Counted from the first letter of the stretch, positions 25,943 to 34,909 are shown. The stretch is 64,000 nucleotides of DNA from CAYWLQ01 sp964458775 (GCA_964458775.1 CAYWLQ010000004.1:16491-80490); one strand, 5' to 3'. Numbers and translations: made by a program. Notes: generated by a model from the letters alone, not told the origin.

Positions 25943-26165
25943 TAAAATGCCTCCCAACTCCTACTACAAAAACACCAAACCGAGGCAAAAGTGTTACCGC
26001 AGTTCGGTTTAGATCAAGGAAAAATCATAACCGCAGATAGTAAAAAGACAATTAATATTGGTGTAGTGTCGCAAATGCTTACCGGCATTGAGTCTTCCAA
26101 TGATATTAACCCATAGACTACAGTCTGATCTGTTCAAAAGATGACTTATGAGATGGAAGCGAGTG

Positions 26166-27266
26166 TTAGTTTTTCCCTCTACCGGAAACACCCTTGGTAG
26201 CTTTGGTAACAACCTTTGCAGTTTCTTTAGGACGAAGAGCACGAGCTGATTTGCCGGCTTGCCAAATTTCAGAATTGCCCAAAGCAGCCAGTTCTTTGTC
26301 GAGTTGCTCTTTGTAGTTAACTTTGGAGCACGAACTGAGCACGCGCTTGGTTTCTTTGCCTGTTTTTACAGATTGATACAGCTCGTTAAAAGTAGGTAGA
26401 ACGGCTTTTTTAAATTTGGGACGCCAATCCAAAGCTCCGCGCTGTGCGGTTGCTGAACAATTGGCAAACATCCAGTCCATTCCGTTTTCGTCAACCAGAC
26501 GAATAAGGCTTTGGGTGAGTTCCTCAACTGTCTCGTTAAAAGCCTCGCTGGGACTATGTCCGTTTTTGCGCAAAACTTCATATTGAGCGTCCATAATGCC
26601 GGCAAGAGCTCCCATTAAAACACCGCGCTCACCTGTTAAATCGCTGTGAACTTCTTTGTCAAAGGTTGTAGGGAACATATAACCTGAACCGACACCTATA
26701 CCGAGAGCAAGACAGCGCTCTTTTGCTTTCCCTGTGTAATCTTGGAAAACCGCAAAGCTGGAATTAATGCCGGCACCGGAAAGGAAATTACGTCGTACTG
26801 AGGTGCCCGAACCCTTTGGAGCCACCATAATAACATCTACATCTTCCGGCGGAATAACTTTGGTCTGGTCGCGGAATACTATAGAAAAACCGTGAGAGAA
26901 ATAAAGTGCATCTCCCGGTTTCAAACATTTCTTAATTGTCGGCCAAAGCGTTTTCTGGGCTGCATCTGAAACAAGATATTGAATGATCGTTCCGCGAGTA
27001 GCTGCTTCTTCAACATCGAAAAGGGTTTCACCCGGCACCCAACCGTCTTTTTTAGCTCGCTCCCAGTCTTTTTTAAACGCCTTGGATTGACCGATAATTA
27101 CGTTGAAACCATTGTCTTTGAGGTTTAAAGCCTGCGCAGGTCCCTGTACACCGTAACCTATTACAGCGATAGTCTCCTTGGCTAACGTTTTACGCGCTTT
27201 TACCATGGGAAATTCCTTACGCATAATAACTTCTTCCTTCACACCTCCGAAATCGATAATTGCCAT
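26166..27266 (-). CDS. ilvC: Ketol-acid reductoisomerase
   Basis: IlvC of 366 residues: reduces and isomerises acetolactate and acetohydroxybutyrate in valine, leucine and isoleucine synthesis. The Rossmann motif is VIGYGVQGPAQA; the catalytic knotted domain shows DLTGERGVLMGALAGIMDAQYE and FNETVEELTQS with the metal-binding acidic residues. The opening MAIIDFGGVKEEVIMRKEF and the SVRRNFL segment resemble the form I remember from Bacteroidetes rather than the common NADPH short form. A basic Lys/Thr-rich tail (last 25 residues, ending GRGKN) is unusual. AGGAG precedes the ATG. No other ilv or leu genes are nearby. The 325-base gap upstream holds a short palindrome and a possible divergent bactofilin promoter. 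Confidence 0.92.
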   Translation of the reverse strand: MAIIDFGGVKEEVIMRKEFPMVKARKTLAKETIAVIGYGVQGPAQALNLKDNGFNVIIGQSKAFKKDWERAKKDGWVPGETLFDVEEAATRGTIIQYLVSDAAQKTLWPTIKKCLKPGDALYFSHGFSIVFRDQTKVIPPEDVDVIMVAPKGSGTSVRRNFLSGAGINSSFAVFQDYTGKAKERCLALGIGVGSGYMFPTTFDKEVHSDLTGERGVLMGALAGIMDAQYEVLRKNGHSPSEAFNETVEELTQSLIRLVDENGMDWMFANCSATAQRGALDWRPKFKKAVLPTFNELYQSVKTGKETKRVLSSCSKVNYKEQLDKELAALGNSEIWQAGKSARALRPKETAKVVTKATKGVSGRGKN

Positions 27267-27349
27267 TTTTTCTCCTTTCGATCCAACCGCCGGCCAAAAA
27301 CTGCTGAATGCCGCGGTAGAATTAGCTTTTTTCGGTTCTGCTTTTTCTA

Positions 27350-27361
27350 GCCCATATGGGC
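27350..27361. promoter_or_regulatory. 12-base palindrome upstream of ilvC
   Basis: GCCCATATGGGC is a perfect palindrome 84 bases upstream of the ilvC start. It could be an operator or a short hairpin (GCCC-ATAT-GGGC) in the ilvC leader. No leader peptide rich in branched-chain codons was seen next to it. Confidence 0.35.
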
Positions 27362-27474
27362 CAAATAAAACAGAAGTTATGACTCAAACTACAATGAAAC
27401 AATATTATCAAGTTTTTTTAATAGATATCAATTAATGAACTAATTGTTCGACTTTGACTTAGCAGTCGTTCTGA

Positions 27475-27503
27475 TTGACACTCTAACATCCGATTGCTAC
27501 GCT
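27475..27503 (+). promoter_or_regulatory. Possible promoter for the bactofilin operon
   Basis: TTGACA (27475-27480) is followed after 17 bases by TACGCT (27498-27503), a weak -10. It is 89 bases before the first bactofilin start and is the best candidate in this gap. Confidence 0.3.
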
Positions 27504-27591
27504 ATGATTGTTTTGTTCGCACATGCTGACAGCTTTTGAATAGGAATTTTAACAAGTAAGCCGGTTTAAGCCGGAAAGGGAAATACAGGAA

Positions 27592-27966
27592 ATGGATAAC
27601 ACCGTAATCAGCGGTTCAATCAAGATCGAAGGCGAGCTTATTTGCAATGATGATTTAACTATTTCCGGATCTATAAAAGGTAAGGTTATATCTAAAGGCA
27701 ATATTAAAGTTGAGGAATCCGGAGATGTTGATGCTTCAGTAGAAGCCGTTAATTTAGAGGTGGCCGGAAGAGTAATTGGAGATATGACTGTTGAAGAAAA
27801 AGTTGAAATTGTAACCGGCGGACATGCAGTTGGAGATATCAGCGCCGAACGGATATTAATAGCGGACGGTGCTGTTTTTCGAGGAAACGTGGACATGAGC
27901 GCCTCCAAGAAAAATGCGCACGCAATATCAATTGCGCACGCTTCCTCAAATACAAAACAAAGATAA
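27592..27966 (+). CDS. Bactofilin (polymer-forming cytoskeletal protein)
   Basis: A 124-residue bactofilin made of short beta-helix repeats: ISGSIKIEGELICNDDL, ISGSIKGKVIS, VEEKVEIVTGGHAVGDI and AVFRGNVDM are successive turns with regular hydrophobic and glycine spacing. Bactofilins polymerise without nucleotide and scaffold envelope or cell-shape machinery. A short tail follows the helix. AGGA lies directly upstream of the ATG. The gene is nine bases from a second bactofilin and then a lipoprotein gene, which together suggest an envelope-associated scaffold. Myxobacteria commonly carry several bactofilin genes. Confidence 0.93.
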   Translation: MDNTVISGSIKIEGELICNDDLTISGSIKGKVISKGNIKVEESGDVDASVEAVNLEVAGRVIGDMTVEEKVEIVTGGHAVGDISAERILIADGAVFRGNVDMSASKKNAHAISIAHASSNTKQR

Positions 27967-27975
27967 AGGTTCAGT

Positions 27976-28638
27976 ATGAGCGACACAAAAACTATTATTG
28001 GTGAAACCTCTATTATTCGCGGAAGTGTGGAGGGTGATGAAGATCTTGTGATCCACGGAAGGGTCGAGGGCTCCATATCTCTTTCGGGGATGCTTATTGT
28101 TGAACAGCAAGGTATGGTCCATGCGGATATAAATGTACGAAGTGCATTTATACATGGAACTTTGCTAGGAAATATCGAAGCATCAGAAACGGTTTATATC
28201 ACATCAGGAGGAAGAATGTCCGGTGATATACGTGCACCTCGTGTAGTATTAGAGGAGGGAGCTGCCTTTAACGGCAATGTGGACATGGGCGAAATAGACT
28301 TCGAAGCCCCCGCTCTGTCGACTAGAAGCAAAGCTATGCCGGTTTCCTCAAGGCAGATTGCTCATACCTCTGAACCGGAGCCGGCGGTTCGCACGTCGCG
28401 AACTTTTACTACTAAGCCCATTGTTGCTTCAAGATCAGCATTGCCCTCCTCCAAGATTGCCGCTGCTGCTGTATCAGATTCTACTGTTCCGACAATTTCA
28501 AAAGCACCGGCAAGACCTCCTATGCCTGTTCCGTCAAGACCTGTAGGTCCCCCGTTTCCGGCAACACAACACGAAAAAAAAGGAGCGCCGGAACCTAAGG
28601 TTCGTCCTCTCGGCAGAGCAAAAGCTCGAAGGCCGTAA
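27976..28638 (+). CDS. Bactofilin with proline-rich C-terminal tail
   Basis: A 220-residue bactofilin. Residues 1-105 are the beta-helix core (IIRGSVEGDEDLVIHGRVEGSI, AFIHGTLLGNIEASETVYI, AFNGNVDMGEID as turns); residues 106-220 are a disordered Pro/Ser/Ala-rich tail with PARPPMPVPSRP and a basic end. The tail differs from the short tail of the preceding paralogue and may bind partner proteins, as tails do in BacP-type bactofilins. AAGG precedes the ATG. It lies nine bases after the first bactofilin and 18 bases before a lipoprotein gene. Confidence 0.93.
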   Translation: MSDTKTIIGETSIIRGSVEGDEDLVIHGRVEGSISLSGMLIVEQQGMVHADINVRSAFIHGTLLGNIEASETVYITSGGRMSGDIRAPRVVLEEGAAFNGNVDMGEIDFEAPALSTRSKAMPVSSRQIAHTSEPEPAVRTSRTFTTKPIVASRSALPSSKIAAAAVSDSTVPTISKAPARPPMPVPSRPVGPPFPATQHEKKGAPEPKVRPLGRAKARRP

Positions 28639-28656
28639 TTGTAAACGAGTGTTTTA

Positions 28657-29295
28657 ATGATTAGACCATTTCGTCTATTTACGCTAATCGCTATTTTTTT
28701 ATGTATTTCAGCGTGTGCAAACCCAAATGTTGATATGGGAACAGATCCTGTAAAAACTCAACCCTCAGACTATTCAAAGCACTTTAAAACTTGGAGTAGA
28801 GAAATTCACGTACTGCCTATTGACGGTTTTGAAAATGTTCTCACAGCTCGTGCTACGTATCTTAGCTATAGATTTAGAGAGGCCTATATAAGCAAAGTAT
28901 CTCACGATCTCGATTATTCATTACGTGACAGAGAATTGCTGACAACATCAGAAATCGAAGATCTTAATAAAGGTCACGAGTTTTTTATCTCCGTTATGAG
29001 TGCAGTAAAGAAGTGTGACAACCTCGATCCTAAAGACGGTCCATGGACTATTAGACTGAAAAATGACAAAGGTTTGGAAGTTTCCGCGACATCTGTTACA
29101 AAAATAGAAAAACCCATGCCTGATCACATCAAATACTTCTTTTTTAATCCGTCTTTCAGAAATGCCTATAGAATAGTTTTTCCATTTAAAACCGAAAAAG
29201 GCGAATTATTGATTTCCAATAATGCCAAATATTTCATATTGTCGTTTGCAACTGCCTACGGACGAAGTTCAGCCCGTTGGAACATAGCAAACTGA
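28657..29295 (+). CDS. Lipoprotein of unknown function, bactofilin operon
   Basis: A 212-residue lipoprotein with signal peptide MIRPFRLFTLIAIFLCISAC; the lipobox is ISAC with lipidated Cys20. The mature part has no family I recognise. It contains a mixed alpha/beta region with WSREIHVLPIDG and RNAYRIVFPF. It lies 18 bases after the second bactofilin gene and is probably in the same transcript, so it may connect the cytoskeletal scaffold to the envelope or be a client of it. It is convergent with the next gene. Confidence 0.75.
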   Translation: MIRPFRLFTLIAIFLCISACANPNVDMGTDPVKTQPSDYSKHFKTWSREIHVLPIDGFENVLTARATYLSYRFREAYISKVSHDLDYSLRDRELLTTSEIEDLNKGHEFFISVMSAVKKCDNLDPKDGPWTIRLKNDKGLEVSATSVTKIEKPMPDHIKYFFFNPSFRNAYRIVFPFKTEKGELLISNNAKYFILSFATAYGRSSARWNIAN

Positions 29296-29341
29296 AAATG
29301 CAAATTTTCAAAAATTTCGCTATTAGAAAATGGTTATTAAC

Positions 29342-30415
29342 TTAGCGAGTTGAAGTTGTAATGCTCTTCTTATATTTGGAGAGTTTTACCTCTATGCCTA
29401 ATGCGATAAACGAAAGCGGCCTAGCCAATATTGCAATATTTCTGTCCAGCATTTTTACTACAGGTCTTTGAACTGCAAAACCAAGCAGCCAATCACCTCT
29501 GATACTGACCAAGTTGTTGAGTCTTACAGACAAACCCAATGACATATTTGGCAATGCAACTAAAATATTTGCATCCTTGCTAATATAAGTTTGGGCAGCA
29601 GCTCCCCTCATTCTAAAAAATAGAGGTCCTGCTCCGATTCCCGTAAAAACTTGCACAGGGGTTTGTTGAGGAAGTAATAGCAAATCAAAACCCAATGACA
29701 CCAATCCTGTTTTTATGTCAACCGACCCCTCAGGTTCAGATAGAGTTATGGGTATAGTCGGTATTATACCAGTTATATTAAGTGTAAAATGTTTTGATAG
29801 GGTCAATCTGAGAGATACACTTGCACACAAAGCAACAGGAATATCTCTAAAATTAAAGCCTGCAGAGACAGCTGTATTCAAACTCAATCTAAGAAATGTC
29901 GGTTCCACGTTCTTGTTATTCGTATGGTCAATGTTAGAATCAACGATATCAGTGTCCTTTATATTGTTTTTTGCATTGTAAGTTAATAATGCTTTTTCGC
30001 TATCTGTTGACAAAAGGGCTGCTCGCATCATCTCAACGCTTTTTAGAACAAGCAGAGTCTGCGCATCTTCGCGACTTTCAGAAACAGAAATTTCTTGCAC
30101 TACAGTTAAGGCTGAGGTGTCATCAGCCAGAAGTGTTACACTATTGCTTAAAGATGAAACCTGCATTACTGCTGTTGCATCATAAATAAACCCTAAATTT
30201 CTCAATTGTTCATATTCAAGTAAAGAATCTGTTTCTACCATTAAAACAGAAAACCCTTGAGAACTTAGTTCTGCTCTGAGCTTGATCGACAGCTTGTCTT
30301 GTTGAGGTTGTACGATAACTACTGTTTGTAATGAGTCTGAAAAAACAGGAATCGTTGTTGTTAGAACAAAACAAACAACAAAAAACACAGACCCTTTGCA
30401 ACTTATTGTGTTCAT
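29342..30415 (-). CDS. Exported protein with outer-membrane beta-barrel-like C-terminus
   Basis: A 357-residue exported protein of no named family. A signal peptide is seen at residues 1-27 (FVLTTTIPVFSDS). Residues 30-150 look like a small alpha/beta domain (TVVIVQPQQDKLSIKLRAEL). From about 180 the sequence has alternating strands and turns typical of an outer-membrane barrel (LRLSLNTAVSAGFNF, FTLNITGIIPTIPI, SIRGDWLLGFAVQ, SFIALGIEVKL). I use the ATG at 30415; a UUG at 30424 adds three residues. It is followed by an upstream gene for another barrel protein on the same strand. Function is not evident. Confidence 0.7.
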   Translation of the reverse strand: MNTISCKGSVFFVVCFVLTTTIPVFSDSLQTVVIVQPQQDKLSIKLRAELSSQGFSVLMVETDSLLEYEQLRNLGFIYDATAVMQVSSLSNSVTLLADDTSALTVVQEISVSESREDAQTLLVLKSVEMMRAALLSTDSEKALLTYNAKNNIKDTDIVDSNIDHTNNKNVEPTFLRLSLNTAVSAGFNFRDIPVALCASVSLRLTLSKHFTLNITGIIPTIPITLSEPEGSVDIKTGLVSLGFDLLLLPQQTPVQVFTGIGAGPLFFRMRGAAAQTYISKDANILVALPNMSLGLSVRLNNLVSIRGDWLLGFAVQRPVVKMLDRNIAILARPLSFIALGIEVKLSKYKKSITTSTR

Positions 30416-30489
30416 AAACTGCAACTCATCTATCTAGATATACTATTTTGTATGTAAAAAAATAAAGATGAACCCCTAATAATTTAAAT

Positions 30490-31683
30490 TTACTGTTGAT
30501 GTTGAGGGGCAAATTCAGGTCGAAGCTGATAACTTTCTCGCCACATGGGAGTAAAACCGAAACTGATAAGAGCACCCAAATTATCAGCTGAGGAATGTTT
30601 ATTGGCAATCACAGGTATCCACATTTTAAGGCCGACAGTAAATAATCTTGGAATAACGGTAACATCCAATCCCGGTTCCACTGCAAAAGTAAAATGCCTA
30701 TATCTATCAGATCTTATTACTGTGCGTTCGCCTACCAAGTAGCTAAAATCATCTTCTATTTCAGCATCATCGATTTCAGACCACAGATTTTCAGAGTCAT
30801 ATATATTCCAAGTTGCTTGAGCTACACTGTAACCGACATGCAGATTTACAAAAGGCGTAAGACGTTGAAAGGGCCATTGAAATCGCAAAAATGCTCCCAT
30901 GTTTCCGTAGTATTTGCTTCCTGTATATTTATAGTAGTTTTCATCATCGTCGGTACTGAAATACAATGATCTGTTTGATGCTCCTGTAAAAGCTGATTTT
31001 AGATTGATACCTATTCCCATGAATTTTAAGAACAAGTATCCGAATTGAATATCAAGCATTATTCCCAAATCCGGATCAAACGGAATATTGTATTGGTCTC
31101 CGTACTCACTAATCCAAAATGTTTCCATAGTGGGAAGACGAAAATTTGGAAATGCAACGCCGAAGCCGAAATTAAGAAACAAACCGGGAGCTTTATTGTT
31201 CGGCTCCGGTCTTTCGTACATTATTTGTCTACAATATGACGTTGTCTGACAGGACGGTTCATGGCAATCCACAAGACCGTCGCTATTATTATCAAGGCCG
31301 TCGCTACACTGCCATCTCATTTCCGGAATGAATACAGGTTTTTCCTCAACAATCGTTTGATCCTGTTCAGCTTCGGATTCGACTTCGGTTTCAGTTTCCG
31401 GAAGCCGAACACAAATCGCAAAAATAAGACAATCTTGGTCATCACAATCTACATATCCGTCACCGTCATTATCAATGCCGTCTCTGCAAGATTCCAAAGT
31501 ATTTTCAGCAGGCATAACAGTAGTAGATTCTTCTACCGAAACTGTCTCAGCCGTCGCTTTGACAGGTTTAACAGTTATTGCAGGTGTTTTTTGAGAAGCT
31601 TTTTCCTGAGCATGAATCGAAGTAGTCATAATTGAAAGACCTACTAACGACAACCAAATAATTCTTCTGAAAAACATTGGCAT
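30490..31683 (-). CDS. Outer-membrane barrel protein with two Cys/Asp calcium-type repeats
   Basis: A 397-residue exported protein. The signal peptide ends at about residue 27 (TTSIHAQE). A Thr/Val-rich linker is followed by two copies of a motif of the form C-x-DG-x-DN-x-DG-x-x-DC-x-x-x-x-C (CRDGIDNDGDG and CSDGLDNNSDG starts), which resemble thrombospondin-type-3-like or EF-hand-like calcium loops with disulfides. The last 230 residues look like an eight- to ten-strand barrel ending in FGFTPMWRESYQLR. The chosen ATG at 31683 has AGGAG at the right spacing; an ATG at 31716 would put charged residues before the signal. It is probably a surface protein that holds calcium near the membrane. Confidence 0.8.
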   Translation of the reverse strand: MPMFFRRIIWLSLVGLSIMTTSIHAQEKASQKTPAITVKPVKATAETVSVEESTTVMPAENTLESCRDGIDNDGDGYVDCDDQDCLIFAICVRLPETETEVESEAEQDQTIVEEKPVFIPEMRWQCSDGLDNNSDGLVDCHEPSCQTTSYCRQIMYERPEPNNKAPGLFLNFGFGVAFPNFRLPTMETFWISEYGDQYNIPFDPDLGIMLDIQFGYLFLKFMGIGINLKSAFTGASNRSLYFSTDDDENYYKYTGSKYYGNMGAFLRFQWPFQRLTPFVNLHVGYSVAQATWNIYDSENLWSEIDDAEIEDDFSYLVGERTVIRSDRYRHFTFAVEPGLDVTVIPRLFTVGLKMWIPVIANKHSSADNLGALISFGFTPMWRESYQLRPEFAPQHQQ

Positions 31684-31836
31684 TTTTTCTCCTTTTTTTG
31701 AAAACAACATTTTCATTCTACTAGAAACGCCGAAATAATTGAAAGTTGTTCCTTTAAGAATTAAAAAAAGCCCGGCAAGGTTTATTTAGGTTTATTTTGT
31801 TGAACATTAGACAGAAATGCTAAAGGAGAAATAACA

Positions 31837-33756
31837 ATGCCGACTGAAAATACTTTTTCATTTGAAGCCGAAACCGGAAGACTTCTTGAGCTAATGATTA
31901 GCTCTGTATATTCCGAAAAGGAAATATTCTTACGTGAGCTAATTTCCAATGCATCGGACGCATTGGACAAACTGAGATTCTCAGCGTTGACCGACCCCTC
32001 TCTTTTAGGAAGTGACGAGCTGGAGATTCTTATAGAGACAGATTCTGAGGCTCGTACTTTAACTATTCGTGATAACGGAATTGGAATGACCGAGGAAGAG
32101 GTCAAAGCAAATATCGGTACTATTGCTCGTTCCGGTACCAGAGAGCTGATAGCCGAGCTCCAGAAATCAGGCGATACAAATGTTCCCAAAGATTTCATCG
32201 GACAATTCGGTGTGGGCTTTTATTCCTCTTTTATTGTAGCGAAGAGAGTAATTTTAGAAACCAAACGAGCAGGAAACGAAGGTTCGGCTTGTCGCTGGGA
32301 ATCAGAAGGAAAGGGAACCTACACACTAAGCAAGGGAAATATTGAAAAACCGGGCACTACAGTTACTCTTTATTTAAAAGAAAAAGACGAGGAAAATGGT
32401 GTTGACGATTTTACTATGGAGTATGTTTTAAAGCGCATTGTCAAAGAACATTCTGACTTTGTAAGATATCCAATAAAGCTTAAAGTTCGTCGTGAAGAAG
32501 GAGAGGGAGAAAATAAGACTGTTTCGTGGGAATACGAAACCTTAAATTCTCAGAAAGCACTATGGTTAAAACCTGAAAAGGATATTACAGAAAACGAACT
32601 AAAAGAACTTTATCGTCAAATATCTCACGATTTCCATCCCCCTCTTATCCATGTTTCAATGCAAGCCGAAGGACGTCTGGAATATCGTGCGTTGTTATTT
32701 ATTCCGTCTCGCGCACCAAGAGATATTTTTGTGGGTAAATACCCTAAAGGACTACAGCTATACGTAAAAAGCGTAAAAATTATGGACAGATGCGAAGATC
32801 TTCTGCCTGATTTTTTAAGGTTTGCAAAAGGGGTAGTGGACTCAGACGATATTCCTCTAAATATCTCTAGGGAAATGATTCAATTTAGTCGTCAGACAAG
32901 TCAAATTAGAAGCGCTCTTACCAAAAAAATTCTTGATACTTTAGAAAAGCAAAAAAGTGATAATCAAGAGAAATACGTAGAGTTTTTTAAAGATTTGGGG
33001 AGTGTGCTTAAAGAAGGTTTGGTGTCTGCCTCTGAACATCGAGAAAAGATTCTCGATCTTTTAATGTTTGAATCCTCTGCAGACGAGAAGAAAATGACCT
33101 CTTTGGAAGAATATGTTTCAAGAATGAAACCCGAACAAAAAGAGATTTATTATCTTTCAGGAGATTCGCGCAAAGCAGTGGAGGCGTCTCCTCATTTGGA
33201 AACAGCCTGTGCCAAAGGCTATGAAGTACTATACATGATTGACCCGGTCGACGAATTTGTCATTCCATCTTTAGACGAATATAGAGGAAAATCCTTTAAA
33301 TCAGTTGGAAAAGGGGAAGTTGAGTTCGGCTCTGACCTTGAAAAAGAAGAAAACCGTCGTGCACTTGAAAATGTTACCAAGGACTTTGAACCTTTTTTGA
33401 AAGCTTTGCAGAAAGAACTAGATTCAGAAGTTTCAGAGGTTAAGGTATCAGGCAGACTTACGTCTTCAGCGGTCTGTTTGGTAGGCAGCGAGTTCGGTCT
33501 TAGTCCTCATGTTATAAAAATGATGGAACAAAACAAACTTTCTGTACCTAAACAAAAGAGAATTTTGGAAATAAATCCAAAGCATGAAGTAATAGAAAAG
33601 CTTCATGCCAGGTTTAAAGTAAGAGTTGATGATACTGAACTTTCGGACAATGCAAAGCTGCTTTACAATATGGCGGTACTTGCTGAAGGTTCAACCCCGG
33701 AAAATCCGGCAGACTTCTCAAAACTGCTGACCAGAATAATGGCACGCGGTCTTTAA
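31837..33756 (+). CDS. htpG: Chaperone HtpG (bacterial Hsp90)
   Basis: A 639-residue Hsp90 homologue, the usual length for HtpG. The N-terminal GHKL ATPase shows ELISNASDALDKLR, DNGIGMTEEEV with the Asp/Gly ATP site, and GQFGVGFYSSF. The middle domain has the catalytic Arg region (LNISREMIQFSRQ), and the C-terminal dimerisation domain ends in LLTRIMARGL. A GGAG site lies eight bases upstream. It is a cytoplasmic ATP-dependent chaperone for client folding and stress protection. It appears monocistronic: a divergent outer-membrane gene lies upstream and a lipoprotein gene with a 200-base gap downstream. No heat-shock promoter was convincing. Confidence 0.97.
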   Translation: MPTENTFSFEAETGRLLELMISSVYSEKEIFLRELISNASDALDKLRFSALTDPSLLGSDELEILIETDSEARTLTIRDNGIGMTEEEVKANIGTIARSGTRELIAELQKSGDTNVPKDFIGQFGVGFYSSFIVAKRVILETKRAGNEGSACRWESEGKGTYTLSKGNIEKPGTTVTLYLKEKDEENGVDDFTMEYVLKRIVKEHSDFVRYPIKLKVRREEGEGENKTVSWEYETLNSQKALWLKPEKDITENELKELYRQISHDFHPPLIHVSMQAEGRLEYRALLFIPSRAPRDIFVGKYPKGLQLYVKSVKIMDRCEDLLPDFLRFAKGVVDSDDIPLNISREMIQFSRQTSQIRSALTKKILDTLEKQKSDNQEKYVEFFKDLGSVLKEGLVSASEHREKILDLLMFESSADEKKMTSLEEYVSRMKPEQKEIYYLSGDSRKAVEASPHLETACAKGYEVLYMIDPVDEFVIPSLDEYRGKSFKSVGKGEVEFGSDLEKEENRRALENVTKDFEPFLKALQKELDSEVSEVKVSGRLTSSAVCLVGSEFGLSPHVIKMMEQNKLSVPKQKRILEINPKHEVIEKLHARFKVRVDDTELSDNAKLLYNMAVLAEGSTPENPADFSKLLTRIMARGL

Positions 33757-33906
33757 AAATGCTTCATTCCTGTTGAAAAACAAACGCCTCTATCGACAAC
33801 TTTGTTGCTGTTTTTTGTCAACCTTGAGAAACAATACAAATCATACAAATTTTATTTACAATGACAACATGCTGAAATAATTTGTTATTAATAACAGCAG
33901 TTATTT

Positions 33907-33921
33907 TGGCACAGGCTTTGA
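33907..33921 (+). promoter_or_regulatory. Near-consensus sigma-54-like element
   Basis: TGGCAC, a five-base spacer and TTGA match the -24/-12 pattern (TGGCAC-N5-TTGC) except for the last base, where the conserved C is A. It lies 48 bases upstream of the small lipoprotein start. The window encodes two sigma-54 activators, so it is worth noting, but the mismatch is at a critical position. Confidence 0.28.
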
Positions 33922-33968
33922 TCTGTACAAAGTTTAAGGAATGTGTTTTTCACAATCGGAGGATGAAG

Positions 33969-34322
33969 TTGAGCAGTAAAATTAAAGTATTTATATTATG
34001 CGCCTTGTCGTTAGTGCTTTCGCTTTCAATTGGGTGCATGGATACACCTACAGTTCCTCTTCCTCCTCCTGATCTTACTGTTATTAGCAGCACCTCTCCA
34101 GACACTGACGGATTTGTCACTGTAGTAGGGGGACAGACAGCGGCGGAGTCCAACAGCGTTATTCTTTTGTATAATAGTGATACAAAATCAGGTGTAATGG
34201 AAACCGCCACAGAAAACGGATCATTTACAGCAAAGCTTGCTGCATCAGAGGGTAATGTACTGATTTTACAGTATAAAATAGACACAACTGTGTCGTACGA
34301 AGAATACATTCTAATAAACTAA
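33969..34322 (+). CDS. Small lipoprotein with UUG start
   Basis: A 117-residue lipoprotein. The signal peptide SSKIKVFILCALSLVLSLS leads to the lipobox SIGC. The start is inferred to be UUG at 33969 because CGGAGG lies exactly six bases upstream; the in-frame ATG at 33963 abuts that site and cannot use it. The mature part is a Pro-rich linker (PTVPLPPPDLT) and a short beta-sandwich-like domain rich in Thr/Val with no family I recognise. The PAP2-type phosphatase gene starts 21 bases downstream, so the two may be cotranscribed. Confidence 0.7.
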   Translation: MSSKIKVFILCALSLVLSLSIGCMDTPTVPLPPPDLTVISSTSPDTDGFVTVVGGQTAAESNSVILLYNSDTKSGVMETATENGSFTAKLAASEGNVLILQYKIDTTVSYEEYILIN

Positions 34323-34343
34323 AAACAGAATAGGAAAACTGAC

Positions 34344-34892
34344 TTGCTAGACGTTGATATTCACCTGTTCCTGTACCTAAATCGTGCTTTTTCCGGCGAA
34401 TTTTCCACAGATTTTTTTATGAAAATTACGTATCTCGGAAACGGTCTTGTCCTTGCTGCTCTTATATTGCCTTTGTTATTTTTTTTTGACAGAACAAAAT
34501 TTAAAATACACTTATGGCCGTTGGTTCTTTCAACAGCGCTTTCAGGTTTGATTGTAAATATTATCAAACCGATAGCAGATAGACCGAGGCCTAAAGATTT
34601 TTTTGCAAATACTGATGTTGAATTTCATATTCCGGACGGTACGCCCTCTGACAAGTCTTTTCCTTCAGGACATACTCAAACTGCTTTTGGAGCTGCAACC
34701 TATCTTTCATTTGTATATCCGCCTGCTGCACCGCTTTTTATAAGCCTCGCAATTTTAACAGGTTTGTCGAGGATTGCTCTGGGGGTTCACTTTCCGCTTG
34801 ATGTGGTGACAGGTGCATTATTTGGAATTTCAATCGCTATTTTAGGTTATACAACCTACGGCAATTATGGGACTAAAAAATCTAACGACTAG
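34344..34892 (+). CDS. PAP2-superfamily membrane phosphatase
   Basis: A 182-residue integral membrane phosphatase with the three PAP2 signatures: KPIADRPRP (motif 1), FPSGHTQTAF (motif 2 with the catalytic His) and SRIALGVHFPLD (motif 3). It has about five or six membrane spans. It could be an undecaprenyl-diphosphate or phosphatidic-acid phosphatase; sequence alone does not decide. The start is UUG with AGGA eight bases upstream. It follows the small lipoprotein gene by 21 bases and precedes a HAD phosphatase by 17 bases, so it probably lies in one operon with both. Confidence 0.88.
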   Translation: MLDVDIHLFLYLNRAFSGEFSTDFFMKITYLGNGLVLAALILPLLFFFDRTKFKIHLWPLVLSTALSGLIVNIIKPIADRPRPKDFFANTDVEFHIPDGTPSDKSFPSGHTQTAFGAATYLSFVYPPAAPLFISLAILTGLSRIALGVHFPLDVVTGALFGISIAILGYTTYGNYGTKKSND

Positions 34893-34909
34893 TATTGAGG
34901 GGATTAACA

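Noticed and set aside
27178..27435. 85-codon frame opposite the ilvC start
   Set aside because: It is partly antisense to ilvC, has no ribosome site and resembles no family.
33757..33968. Intrinsic terminator after htpG
   Set aside because: A CAAC-TTT-GTTG stem of four base pairs before a T-run at 33811 is too weak to call.
34361..34567. Minus-strand frame within the PAP2 gene
   Set aside because: Shadow frame of a well-supported gene with clear catalytic motifs.
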